Part shown: positions 17,985-27,852 of the stretch, piece by piece | How positions within the stretch are numbered: the first letter of the stretch is position 1 | Layout of the letters: each line of letters opens with the position of its first letter | NCBI GenBank assembly: GCA_963800255.1 | Contig: CAWDAK010000011.1 | Location: 124,001-188,000, forward strand | Origin: DATFVA01 sp963800255 | GTDB taxonomy: Bacteria > Bacteroidota > Ignavibacteria > Ignavibacteriales > Ignavibacteriaceae | Length of the DNA stretch: 64,000 nt | Reading direction: 5' to 3' | The notes under the pieces: generated by a model | The model's input: the letters and a program-made list of their open reading frames with translations, nothing else | The model's database searches: none | Told to the model about the DNA's origin: nothing | Position numbers and translations under genes: made by a program

Positions 17985-18456
17985 ATGAGACTCTATATTT
18001 TGTTTTCAGCCTTTTTATTAAGTATGCTGCTGGTCGGGCTGCAGCAGCCAGGTAACAGGCAGCTCTGAAAACAGCGTGCAGTATTACTCCCGCGGATACC
18101 TTATTCCCTTTGAAGTAAGAATAACCGTAACAGGCAAAAACCTTGAAGTATACTATACCAAACCCGATATGCCGGCTCCTATAGATGAAAATTTTACTAT
18201 TACAGAAGATGAAAGCAATAAGTTATTCGATTATCTGAAGGAAATTGATTTTATGAAGATGGAGTTACCGGGCACTGAGAAAAAGATGGATGCACCGGTC
18301 ACAAAATTAAAAGCAGATATGAACGGAGATTCCAGGGAGATAGAACTTGATCAGTTATCATCTATTCCCGAATCTTTGACTAAATTAAAGACGAAGATAT
18401 TTGATCTGGCTTCCAGGTACAAACCAGGATGGAAAAAAGAAATCGGGTTTGAATAA
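17985..18456 (+). CDS. Small lipoprotein of unknown function, frameshifted in the signal peptide
   Basis: ATG 17985 opens a signal peptide (MRLYILFSAFLLSMLL) that soon stops in frame. The rest of the protein continues in another frame to 18456. Removing one G from the GGG run at 18036-18038 gives L-L-V-G-C-S-S-Q, a good lipobox, and joins the two. The mature protein of about 135 residues is hydrophilic (YLIPFEVRITVTGKNLEVYY and a central acidic part) and ends WKKEIGFE. I do not recognise the family. It would sit in the outer or inner membrane facing the periplasm. A strong terminator follows. Confidence 0.65.
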
Positions 18457-18464
18457 ATAAAAAG

Positions 18465-18491
18465 AGGCCGTCAACTGACGGCCTTTTTTTT
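18465..18491. terminator. Bidirectional terminator between lipoprotein gene and glnA
   Basis: AGGCCGTC and GACGGCCT form an 8-bp stem with loop AACT, followed by eight T on the plus strand and preceded by an A-rich run that serves the minus strand. It separates the convergent lipoprotein and glutamine synthetase genes; its T-run touches the glnA stop codon. Confidence 0.88.
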
Positions 18492-19872
18492 ATAGATTAA
18501 AGTACATTTTATATTCAAACGGATGGGGCATCGTTCCGATAGAATGGATTTCTTCAAGCTTTATTCTTGACCATTGTTCAAGAAGTTCATCGGTAAAAAT
18601 TCCTCCGCGCCGTAAAAAATCGTTATCTATCGCTAAAGCATCCAGGGCCTCGGCAAGGTTCCTTGGAAGAAACTGAAATTTTGTGCTTTCCGGATCTTCG
18701 AGGAAGTTCTTATCATATGGACCGAAGCCTTCCTTTACAGGATCTATCTTATTTACCACGCCATCTATACCTGCAAGGAGCATAGCTATCAGGCAAAGGT
18801 AAGGGTTGGCGGTAGCATCAGGCGGACGATACTCAAAACGTGTTTCTTCTGGATTCGATACGTACTTGGGTATCCTGATGGCAGATGCCCTGTTCCCCTG
18901 CCCATACGTTAAGGCAACCGGAGCTTCAAAGCCCGGCACCAGCCTTTTATAAGAATTTGTACTTGGGTTTGTAAAGGCAGATAGAGCGGGACCATGTTTA
19001 AGCATTCCTCCTATGAAGAACCTCCCGAGTTCGTTCATATTTCCGTACTCACCTTTTTTATAAAATGCATTCTTTCCATTTTTTGTCAGATAAAAGTGAA
19101 GATGCATTCCATTTCCGGCCTGGTGATACATCGGCTTGGGCATAAAAGTGATGAAAAGATTTTTACGGCGTGCAAAATTAAAGAGAATGTATTTAGCAGT
19201 AATTATATTATCTGCTGTTGTAAGAAGATTTGAAAAATAGGTTTCTATTTCCTGCTGTCCTCTTTCTCCAACTTCATGATGATGATACTTAACTTTTATT
19301 CCGAACTTCTGCAGAAGTTTACTTGCTTCATCACGAAAGTCATCGTACTCATCCCATGGATTTGCTGCGTGATAAGCCTTTTTATAGAATTCTTCGGCGT
19401 GCTCCACTTTATAATATGAAGAGGAGGTCCTTGTATCATATTCCACGTTAGAAAAAATGTAGAATTCAAATTCTGTACTCCACCAGGAAGAGTCAGCTCC
19501 CGTGGTTTTTTTAAGAAGATCCTTTATTTGTTTAGCAAGGTATCTGCCGTCCTGGTTAAATGGAGTCCTTTTCTCATCCGTCAGGGCAATGTGTGCGTAA
19601 AAGCTTAGGGTAGGTGCTTCACGAAAAGGATCGATAACGGCAGTTTTAAGATCAGGAATCAGCACCATATCACTGTTTTCTACTTTTCTGAATCCGTAAC
19701 TGGAGCCATCGAATCCTACTCCCTCTTTAATCATTTTATCAAGAATATTATCACAAACCGGAAGCGATATATGATGCAGGCGACCTGTAAGGTCAATTGC
19801 CTTCAGGTCAATCACCTCAATTTTATTTTGTTTTATTATGGTTTTACATTTTTGAAGATCATTTACAGGCAT
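18490..19872 (-). CDS. glnA: Glutamine synthetase, type I
   Basis: ATP-dependent ligation of ammonia to glutamate in the cytoplasm. The 460-residue length and motifs are typical of type I: GFDGSSYGFRKVENSDMVL near the start, EFEFYIF metal-site region, KYHHHEVGERGQQE, GNGMHLHFYL, and the ammonia/ATP loop NPSTNSYKRLVPGFEAPV followed by ASAIRIP and TRFEYRPPDATANPYL. The tyrosine adenylylation motif of the beta subtype is not visible near the C-terminus, so control by adenylylation is unlikely. It is a single gene convergent with the lipoprotein gene. Enolase lies upstream on the same strand with a 55-bp gap. Confidence 0.95.
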   Translation of the reverse strand: MPVNDLQKCKTIIKQNKIEVIDLKAIDLTGRLHHISLPVCDNILDKMIKEGVGFDGSSYGFRKVENSDMVLIPDLKTAVIDPFREAPTLSFYAHIALTDEKRTPFNQDGRYLAKQIKDLLKKTTGADSSWWSTEFEFYIFSNVEYDTRTSSSYYKVEHAEEFYKKAYHAANPWDEYDDFRDEASKLLQKFGIKVKYHHHEVGERGQQEIETYFSNLLTTADNIITAKYILFNFARRKNLFITFMPKPMYHQAGNGMHLHFYLTKNGKNAFYKKGEYGNMNELGRFFIGGMLKHGPALSAFTNPSTNSYKRLVPGFEAPVALTYGQGNRASAIRIPKYVSNPEETRFEYRPPDATANPYLCLIAMLLAGIDGVVNKIDPVKEGFGPYDKNFLEDPESTKFQFLPRNLAEALDALAIDNDFLRRGGIFTDELLEQWSRIKLEEIHSIGTMPHPFEYKMYFNL

Positions 19873-19927
19873 ACTTTCCCCGGTAAATTTACGGAGCCGG
19901 GAAGATTCCCGGCCCGGAGTGAAAAAA

Positions 19928-21223
19928 TTATTCTGTGTAATTTATTGCTGATAATCCGGGGAACAAGGCTACTGTATCCAGTTCCTCTTCTATCCTTAAT
20001 AGCTGATTATATTTGGCAATTCTGTCAGTTCTTGAAAGAGAACCTGTTTTAATCTGACCGGCATTGGTAGCAACTGCTATATCAGCAATGGTTGTATCTT
20101 CAGTCTCACCTGACCGATGACTAATAACATTTGTATAACCTGCTTTCTTAGCCATTTCTATTGCATCCAGAGTTTCGGTAAGTGTTCCAATCTGGTTTAC
20201 CTTGATCAGGATTGAATTTGCCACTCCTTTTTCAATACCTTCGGCAAGACGCTGAGTGTTTGTTACAAACAGATCATCGCCAACCAACTGGATTTTATTT
20301 CCAAGTTTCTCAGTAAGAATCTGCCAGCCGTTCCAGTCGTCTTCGGCTAGTCCGTCTTCAAGAGAAACGATGGGGTATTTTTTTACCCAGTCAGCCCAGA
20401 AATCGACCATTTTTTCGATCGGAATCTCTTTGTTAGGAGCCGACTTAAATAAATGATATGCATTCTTCTCTTTAAGGAAGAATTCACTTGCAGCCGGATC
20501 AAGAGCAATACCTATTTCGGTGCCTGCTTTAAAACCTGCTTTTTCGATTGCTTCAAGAATTACTTCTATGGCCTCTTCATTTGACTTCAGGTTGGGAGCA
20601 AACCCGCCTTCGTCACCAACGGCAGTGTTGTAACCTTTTTTGGCTAATACAGATTTTAAGGAGTGAAAAGTTTCAACGCCCATTCTTAGTGCTTCTGAAA
20701 AACTTGAGGCGCCGAAAGGCATTATCATAAATTCCTGAAAGTCAACATTATTATCAGCATGTTTTCCTCCGTTTAATATATTCATCATAGGAACAGGCAG
20801 AGTGCGTGCGTTAGTACCGCCGATGTACCTGTAAAGAGGAAGTCCCAGTGTTTCGGCAACTGCTTTAGCGCAGGCAAGAGAAACACCAAGTATTGCATTG
20901 GCACCTAATGATGATTTATTTTCTGTACCATCCAGAGTAATTAACATATTGTCTATTTCAGCCTGATCAGCAGCATCAAAATCTATCAGTTCATCGGCAA
21001 TTCTGTCATTTACATTTTCAACCGCTTTAAGTACACCTTTACCATTATAGCGTGATTTGTCGCCGTCTCTCAACTCAACAGCTTCATGTTCTCCGGTTGA
21101 GGCACCGCTGGGAACGGCAGCTCTTCCAATTACTCCTGATTCCAGTTGTACTTCAACTTCAACGGTAGGGTTGCCTCTTGAATCCAGTATTTCTCTTCCC
21201 AGAATATCAATTATAGTTGTCAT
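19928..21223 (-). CDS. eno: Enolase (2-phosphoglycerate hydratase)
   Basis: Interconverts 2-phosphoglycerate and phosphoenolpyruvate in glycolysis. The protein is 431 residues, normal for bacteria. Motifs: ILDSRGNPTVEVEV at the start, GNKSSLGANAILGVSLA-like N-terminal loop, AVGDEGGFAPNL, the magnesium ligands in ALDPAASEF, SLEDGLAEDDWNGW and VGDDLFVTN, and the catalytic lysine region LIKVNQIGTLTET, then SHRSGETEDT. ATG 21223 is chosen because MTTIIDILGREILDSRG matches the family start and AGGAG lies just before it; a start nine codons earlier has no such support. Confidence 0.97.
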   Translation of the reverse strand: MTTIIDILGREILDSRGNPTVEVEVQLESGVIGRAAVPSGASTGEHEAVELRDGDKSRYNGKGVLKAVENVNDRIADELIDFDAADQAEIDNMLITLDGTENKSSLGANAILGVSLACAKAVAETLGLPLYRYIGGTNARTLPVPMMNILNGGKHADNNVDFQEFMIMPFGASSFSEALRMGVETFHSLKSVLAKKGYNTAVGDEGGFAPNLKSNEEAIEVILEAIEKAGFKAGTEIGIALDPAASEFFLKEKNAYHLFKSAPNKEIPIEKMVDFWADWVKKYPIVSLEDGLAEDDWNGWQILTEKLGNKIQLVGDDLFVTNTQRLAEGIEKGVANSILIKVNQIGTLTETLDAIEMAKKAGYTNVISHRSGETEDTTIADIAVATNAGQIKTGSLSRTDRIAKYNQLLRIEEELDTVALFPGLSAINYTE

Positions 21224-21294
21224 TATTTCTCCTGATTTTTCAATTATCATTCATATATGTTTAAAGTTACTTTACAAAACTAGTTAAAATAAAC

Positions 21295-22690
21295 CTATTC
21301 TGCTTTTGTCTTAAATCCTTTTATCATCCAATTTTTTGCAAGCCATAAACCTAAAGGAGTTATCATTGCGATTAATCCGTAAATGAACCACATAGTCTCT
21401 GTATTCATTTGTGAGGGAGGAACTCCATCAGGGCAGTATTCCATCAGGAACCAGCCTGCATACATAGCGGTAATTACCTTCGTAAGGAACCATGGGAATT
21501 GTCCTATACCCATATAAATACCTGTCATTCCTTTTGGTGCTATTTCAGCAACCCATTGTAGAAAACGGGGCTGCCACATTGCCTCGCCGATTGTCATTAT
21601 GATTATGAAAGCAAAGAGAGTATATATATTGGGTCCAATTACAAGTATGAACGTAGGCGAAGCCATCACGAGGGTTCCCAGAATAGTCATTTTATATGCA
21701 TCTTTTTTGGCAGTAAGCGCCGCTATCATAGGGGTAAGGATAAAGATAAGGATCGGGTTAAAGTTTACAAAGAACTCGAAGTTATTCTGCACGAATCCGG
21801 TAAAAGCGCGACTAGTATACTGTGGCAGTGTCAACCAATTATGGGCAAAAAGTGTTTGAACCGGGATCAGAATAAAAATAAAATACATAAAACGAAGATC
21901 CCTGAGCGGGAAATTTTTAATGTAATATTTCATTTTTTCCTTAAAAGGTTTTTCTGATTCTTCGGCAACTTCCTGTTTCTGTTCATCGGATAATTTCTCA
22001 GTAGCCCGTTGAATTGTTTTTTTAGAAAGGATGACTGCAACCACAATAATACCTGCCAAGAGTCAGTCCATCGTAAACCCAGAAAACCCCCGTAATTCCG
22101 AAAGCTTTCCTTACCGGCGGTGAAATGAGTCCCGGCATAAAACCACCCAAATTCATCAGAGCATAAAGCATAGCATAACCCATCGCAGCATTTTCTTTGG
22201 TTGTAAATCTTTTTATTGCTGCATACGCCGCAGGCTGATAAATTCCGTATCCTAATACGATCCAGAATATTCCGAACATTGCCATACCATGAACACCCGA
22301 CCACATGCCGGTTGAGGGGAGGATATCAGGACTTATTGTGATAAGCACCCTGCCTATTAGCATCAGGCTAAGTGAAACAAGAAATGATTTCCTTACCCCG
22401 ATAATATCAACCGTTGCACCCAGGAACAGCATACTTAGCGTTATACCTGCTGTAAGTATCCCGACCATCTGGTCAGCCTGGATATCATTTAAGCCTGCAT
22501 ACGTGTTAAAGTATATTGCGAGCAGACCCAGCATTCCAAAATAAACCAACCCTTCGAGAAAATAGGATATGTTTACGCCCCACAATAATCTTGAAGCCCG
22601 AACCAGGTCTTTGAACGGCTGTGTTATTTCTTTTACGGTTTGTTTAAGTACAGTTTCTTCTTTTTCAGGTGTGATTGATTCTTCCGCCAT
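21295..22690 (-). CDS. MFS/POT-like transporter, frameshifted
   Basis: Two overlapping frames make one 12-helix transporter of about 464 residues. The first part (from ATG 22690) holds a hydrophilic start and about six helices, including YFLEGLVYFGMLGLLAIYF. The second continues from LAGIIVVAVILSKK to 21295. One extra base near 22058-22066 explains the break, since its removal gives DGLTLAGIIVV. A charged cytoplasmic loop (TEKLSDEQKQEVAEESEKPF) lies between the two six-helix halves, as in MFS proteins. The fold resembles proton-dependent oligopeptide transporters, but the substrate cannot be determined. Enolase follows in the same direction by 72 bp. Confidence 0.78.
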
Positions 22691-22850
22691 ATTTTCCTCA
22701 AAAGGTATATTTTTTAGTTGGGTGTAAAAATAAGTAAATATTCAGGATATTACGATAAGATTATCTTCCCCTTCTACTTTAATATAAAAGTAGTATTTTA
22801 AGGCTCATTTTCCTAAAAAAACGCAAGTTTAAGAAAAGACTTTTCAAACT

Positions 22851-23762
22851 ATGGATTCCGGAAACTTTAGAGCCTACCTGGCATGGGTAGCGGTCTGCAT
22901 CATCTGGGGAACCACTTATCTGGCCATCAGGATCGGGGTGGAGCATATTCCGCCGATGCTATTTGCGGGATTACGGTGGATCGTAGCAGGGGTGATCTTT
23001 GTTTCCTTTTTAAAACTGAGGGGAAATAAGCTTCCCTCAAGAAGAGATTTAATACATATTTCAGTTGTTGGTATTTCTCTAATTGGTGTAGGCAACGGTC
23101 TTGTAGTCACAGGAGAGCAATACGTTGGCAGCGGACTGGCAGCACTATTAATTACAACCGTGCCCTTTTGGGTTGTAGGTATGGAAGCATTTATACCCAC
23201 CGGTCCGAAGCTAAACCTGGGAATCCTTTCGGGCCTTCTTCTCGGTTTGATAGGAGTTACGCTGATATTTAATGGTACATGGTCTGACCTTTTAGATCCC
23301 TCTTATCTGCTTGGAGTAATATGCATACTGGGCGCAGTAATCGCCTGGTCATTCGGAACTGTATATTCCAAGTACAAAAAAGTGTCTGTTCACCCTTTGA
23401 TGAGTGCTGCGATTCAGATGCTGATAGCCGGAACTGCGCAGACAATCCTCGGATCATTTCTGGGCGAATGGTCCCGTATATCCCTCCATACTGATGGCGT
23501 CATTTCGTTTTTTTACCTGGTATTTATAGGTTCCATGTTTGGTTACGGATCTTACATTTACGCAATCGAGCACCTGCCTCTGTCCCTAGTTTCAACTTAT
23601 GCATACATAAATCCGGTAATTGCACTTTTCCTCGGGTGGCTCGTTCTGGATGAAAAGTTGACTCTTGCGATCATAATAGCTGCTTTTGTAATTATAACCG
23701 GTGTCATATTGGTTAAACAAGGGGCAAAAAAACAGAAGAGGCTTTCAGAAAGCCGCAGCTGA
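22851..23762 (+). CDS. EamA/DMT-family transporter
   Basis: A 303-residue inner-membrane protein with ten helices in two EamA repeats. The first begins YLAWVAVCIIWGTTYLAIRIG, a hallmark phrase (WG-x-T-x-x-x-I/V) of the family. The second repeat starts near ILGAVIAWSFGTVYSKY and ends with YINPVIALFLGWLVLDEKL, the typical last pair of helices. A basic tail (KQGAKKQKRLSESRS) follows. Members export amino acids, metabolites or drugs; the substrate here is unknown. It is divergent from the MFS gene across a 160-bp gap. Confidence 0.9.
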   Translation: MDSGNFRAYLAWVAVCIIWGTTYLAIRIGVEHIPPMLFAGLRWIVAGVIFVSFLKLRGNKLPSRRDLIHISVVGISLIGVGNGLVVTGEQYVGSGLAALLITTVPFWVVGMEAFIPTGPKLNLGILSGLLLGLIGVTLIFNGTWSDLLDPSYLLGVICILGAVIAWSFGTVYSKYKKVSVHPLMSAAIQMLIAGTAQTILGSFLGEWSRISLHTDGVISFFYLVFIGSMFGYGSYIYAIEHLPLSLVSTYAYINPVIALFLGWLVLDEKLTLAIIIAAFVIITGVILVKQGAKKQKRLSESRS

Positions 23763-23836
23763 TTATCAGATAGCTCATTCCTTTTTATTGCTATATTATT
23801 TATATTCAATTATTATCAATTCAGAACAGAATAGAG

Positions 23837-24446
23837 ATGAATCGATTAATCGAAGATGTCTCACAATATGTTAAAAAATTGTATGAGACACATCCCACTT
23901 TTTATCGATACCATAACCTGCACCATACCAGGGAAGTTGTAAAGCTGGTTAAAGAACTGGCTGAAAATTCAGATGTTGGAGATGCAGATTTGGAAATACT
24001 TTTAATTGCTGCATGGTTTCATGATATTGGATATCCAGATTCTATTCAACTGCATGAAGAAAAAAGCGCCGAAATGGCAGCGGAATTTCTTGAGAAGAAA
24101 AGTTATCCTCCTGAAAATATTACGACTGTGAAAAAGTTAATCCTTTCAACTAAAGTTCCTCAAAAACCTGAAAACCTTACTTGAACAAATAATGTGTGAT
24201 GCCGACATTGCTTATATAGGGAAGAGGGATTTTCTAAGAAGAAAAGATAAGCTGCGTGAAGAATGGGGACGTACAATCCAAAAGGAATTTTCAGATACTG
24301 AATGGTACATTGAGAATATTCGATTCCTGGAATCAAATTCATTCCACACCGAATATGCTAGAACCAAATTCGGGAATACCCGTAAAGAAAATCTAGCCGC
24401 CTTAAAAAATCTCCTTTCAGAACAAAAAGAAAAGCACAATGGCTAA
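23837..24446 (+). CDS. HD-domain phosphohydrolase, frameshifted
   Basis: The first frame runs from ATG 23837 to 24184 and carries H-N-L-H-H-T-R-E and the HD pair in AAWFHDIGYP. The second frame carries the distal aspartate in MCDADIAYIG and ends at 24446. Removing one C from the CC at 24175-24176 gives PEN-LLEQIMCDADIAYIG, the normal join, for about 202 residues. The H...HD...D set is complete, so the reconstructed protein should be a metal-dependent phosphohydrolase, perhaps acting on nucleotides. The substrate is not evident. The gene is followed by a 121-bp palindromic repeat. Confidence 0.8.
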
Positions 24447-24447
24447 A

Positions 24448-24568
24448 AAGAGGCCGTCTCAAAGGTTTGATATTGTCAACCTGAACTGGTTTCAGGTTCT
24501 AATCCCGATTCGAAATCGAATAATCAGATTCCGAAATAAATTCGGAATGACACTTGAGACAGCCTCTT
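24448..24568. repeat. 121-bp palindromic element, copy 1 (MITE/REP-like)
   Basis: Ends are 14-bp inverted repeats: AAGAGGCCGTCTCA and TGAGACAGCCTCTT, one mismatch. Inside are further short dyads, for example CCTGAACTGGTTTCAGG and ATTCCGAAATAAATTCGGAAT. A second 121-bp copy in opposite orientation is at 55297-55417 and aligns along its whole length, roughly three quarters identical by eye. It fills the gap between the convergent HD and C25 genes and could also act as a terminator. No coding capacity. Confidence 0.85.
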
Positions 24569-24588
24569 CAGGTAAACACTCTTAATTC

Positions 24589-27500
24589 TCACTTCATTAA
24601 AATCATCTTTTTAACCGAAGTATAACTTTGAGCTTCAAGGCGGTAATAGTAAACGCCGCTTGCAAGTCTGGAGGCATCAAACACCACTTCATACCGTCCA
24701 AGTTTTTGACCCGAATTAACAAGTGTGAACATCTTCTTCTCCCAGAAGATTATATATTTTCAGTTTAACAAAGTCCGTCTTCCGGAAGAGAGTAATTGAT
24801 CTTTGTGGAGGGATTAAAAGGATTAGGGTAATTCTGTTCCAGTGTATATTTGATCGGTGACAAAACGTTAACTGTCACTTCATCTGAATATGAACAGGTT
24901 CCATTTAAATCTATCTGCTTCAATCGATATACATACATACCTGAGCCCGGAGCCTCATCTGTATATGAATAGCTCCTGCTTCTGGTTGTGGTTCCGGAGC
25001 CTGCAACGAAAGAAATTTTCTCGAAACCGTTTGTACCGGATTTTCGTTCGATCTCAAATCCGCGATTATTTATTTCGGAAGCAGTTGACCAGTTCAACGT
25101 AACGTTTCCATCAGTGGAAGAAGCAGTTAAAGAACTAAGTTCAACAGGAGTAACATACTGATAATTAACGATAAGATATGGATGATTATCTTCGTTCCAA
25201 CCGTCAAAGTTTATATAGTATGTAGTTGAAACATCCCTGTCGAATATTCCCACTGCAAACCAGCCTTGCGGTATTGCAGCCTGGAGATCAGCAGCAGCGC
25301 TGTTTCCCATTTCGTAGGAATGCCAGCCTGTTTCAAAAGATGATGTTTCATTCGAATAAATATAGGCTACATTCTGATCCGAACTACCTTCCACCTGGCT
25401 GAAGATAGATGCTCCTCTGGCTGTAACAGGATTAACACTCCCCATAGGAGTAGCACTCCAATAAGGGTAGTAAGTTGCATTTACAAAACCTGTGAGATCA
25501 ACGGTTAATATATCAGCATTCTCAGGAATCGAACTGATATCGAAAGTCATCCATCCGCACTCAGGCGACATTGTTCTTACCTCGCTGACGTCGGTCTTCG
25601 TACTTGAGTTGCAGGTTCCTGTCCAGTAATCTGCACCTTGCGGGTAGAGGGTATCTATAACTGTAACCAGGTTAGGATCCTGAACTGTTCTGAAGCTGAA
25701 AGTAACCGGTGAACTGCAGGTATCCCCTACCTCTACAACCTTCCAGAAATAGTTTGTATAATAATCCATCGGAAGGTATGAAGGATCAATTGTCCATGAA
25801 GCGGGAAGAGTGCCGGATTGGACCAGGGTCATAGTGGAAGGACTGGTACCGAAATATAATTCATTGTATACTGCCTCTGCACCGTTTGTCCATGATAGCT
25901 CCTGCAAATTTACCGGTACATCAACCGCACCTGTTGCAGGATTCGGGTTTGAAGCTTCTGCGACGGGGCAAGGAGGGAGTAATTCTATTACAGGCAGTGA
26001 AGGATCACCCATAAGATTGTACATTTCCATATACCGAAGCGTTGTACCGGTTATTCCTCCGAAATGGTCTACAAAATAAATCATTCCCTGCACAAACATT
26101 GGTGTTACGCGGGTTAGTTCATCTTCATACATTGATTTGATTACATTGCGTTCCAGTATATCATCCTCATCCCAGTAAGAGTTTACAGAGGAACCATAAA
26201 ATGAGGCTGCACCATGCTCTGTCCTCAGCCACGTTTCACCGAAGCATTCTGAGGTTTCAAAGGAACCGGTAAGACAGGCAAAACTATATACATAAGGATA
26301 CCAGGTATTGGTAAGAGATGTAACCTGGGACTGGGTGAGAGGAGGACCGTCAGCCCAGGATGTTTCCGAACCATGTCCCGAATAAAACGCAAAGATCTGG
26401 TTGTTGTTCAAAGCATTTATTAATTGCTGTGTGGTAGCTCCATAAGTGTGGGTGTATAACTTAAGGTTTGTGTAGCCTGCAGGATCAAAATACGTATTGA
26501 TCACATAATTATGAGTCCCTTCGGAAATACTGTAATTATCGCTTGAAGCCATAAAAACATTCTTCATATCCAGTGAACCAATGTATGTCTCCATATAAAT
26601 GGATTTATTAATTGCATTGCCTAACTGGGTCGTATTTGTAATCGAAAACCTTCCGATGAAAGCATCGGGAAATTCATCTCCACCTTCCAGCTGAACGTAT
26701 TTCAGATCTGTTTTGGGATTACCATCACCGGAGCCTGTCCATGCGGGAATATTTGCAACGTCCCCTACCAGCAGAATGTATTCCGGTCTTGTGGCAATAT
26801 TATCATACCTCTGCTGAATAAAAGTTTTTATTGACGTTGTAGTTGTACCTGTTGCCCCGGTGTTAAAAACGTCGACAGTAAAACCTTTGCTGCTCTTAAA
26901 TTCTACAAACGGCGTAAGGTCGGCTTCAAAAGACGGTGCTGTAATAATAAGGTAGTTTTCACCTGTTCTCTCTGCTCCAAATTCATAGTTAACAAAGATA
27001 TTCTTAAAGAAATTGTTGAATACCGCAGTTTTCCCCGTTACAGGCACAATGCTGCTGCCCAGGTTTAATTTAAATTGAGCAGAACTTATAAAGGTTAGTC
27101 TGTTCTCAACAGGATTATAATTAAATGGATGTATTGTTAAAATAACTCCTTTCACTCCATTTATAACAAAAGGTTCGGAGATGCTGATCGGGTCATAGGT
27201 TTTACCTGCTGAATTATAGTAGTTCCTATTAATTGTAAAAGGTCTCTCTGTTAGGGGACTGTTTTTCTCCCATGGTTCCTGGGAAGGATAAATTTTTTGC
27301 TTGAGATCTGTAATCTCAGAAACAATTCTGTCGATACTCACGGAAGGATTTTCTTCGCTGTATGAAATGAACATATTGAAAGACATCCGAGGGAGCGCAG
27401 GTAAACCGGCTTCGTTTACCGTCCCGTATCCGGGAATATCTATATTATAATAATTTTCATTATTCACGGTAATAGTAGTTAACTGGTACGGAGGCAGAAC

Positions 27501-27623
27501 GAAATTGATTGAATATCCATCAGAGTTTTTTACTAAGGTTATACCATCAGGTGCAGAAGCCAGAGTATTTGAAATAAAAAAGATGGAAAGCAAGAGGACA
27601 AAAGGAACGTACAATTTTTTCAT
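24589..27623 (-). CDS. Secreted C25-family (gingipain-like) cysteine peptidase with T9SS sorting domain, two frame breaks near the end
   Basis: Signal peptide (KKLYVPFVLLLSIFFISNTL), an N-terminal prodomain-like region, then a C25 catalytic domain with H417 in FYSGHGSETSW and C450 in YSFACLTGSFE, the expected His-Cys pair. Later parts include a beta-rich domain around residues 560-650, a further sandwich and a C-terminal LEQNYPNPFNPSTK sorting domain. The open frame stops at 24765. Dropping one A from the AAA at 24770-24772 and one base near 24732 restores VKLKIYNLLGEE and FTLVNSGQKLGRYEVVFDAS to the usual end KKMILMK, stop 24591-24589. Full length would be about 1010 residues. It should be exported and attached or released at the cell surface; some C25 proteins process other T9SS cargo. 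Confidence 0.87.
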
Positions 27624-27746
27624 AATTTCCCCGGGAATAAATGAATGATAGTGTTTTTTTAATATCGTGGCGGGAGTTAAACTACAAAATCATCTATTTG
27701 TTTACAATCGTAATGTTTGCTTATATCAAATATATGCGATTAAACA

Positions 27747-27790
27747 GGAAAAAAAGAACGGGCTCAATTTGTCGGTCAACTAAATGAGCC
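27747..27790 (-). terminator. Probable terminator of the PLP-enzyme gene
   Basis: On the minus strand GGCTCATTT pairs imperfectly with AAATTGAGCC around an 8-11-base loop, and the stem is followed by CGTTCTTTTTTT. It lies about 60 bp after the stop of the gene at 27853. The stem has one internal mismatch. Confidence 0.6.
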
Positions 27791-27852
27791 TGGTGAGGTG
27801 TTTAATACTTCAACGATTTAACTTCAACAGGCTCAGAATGACAATTTCGGTT

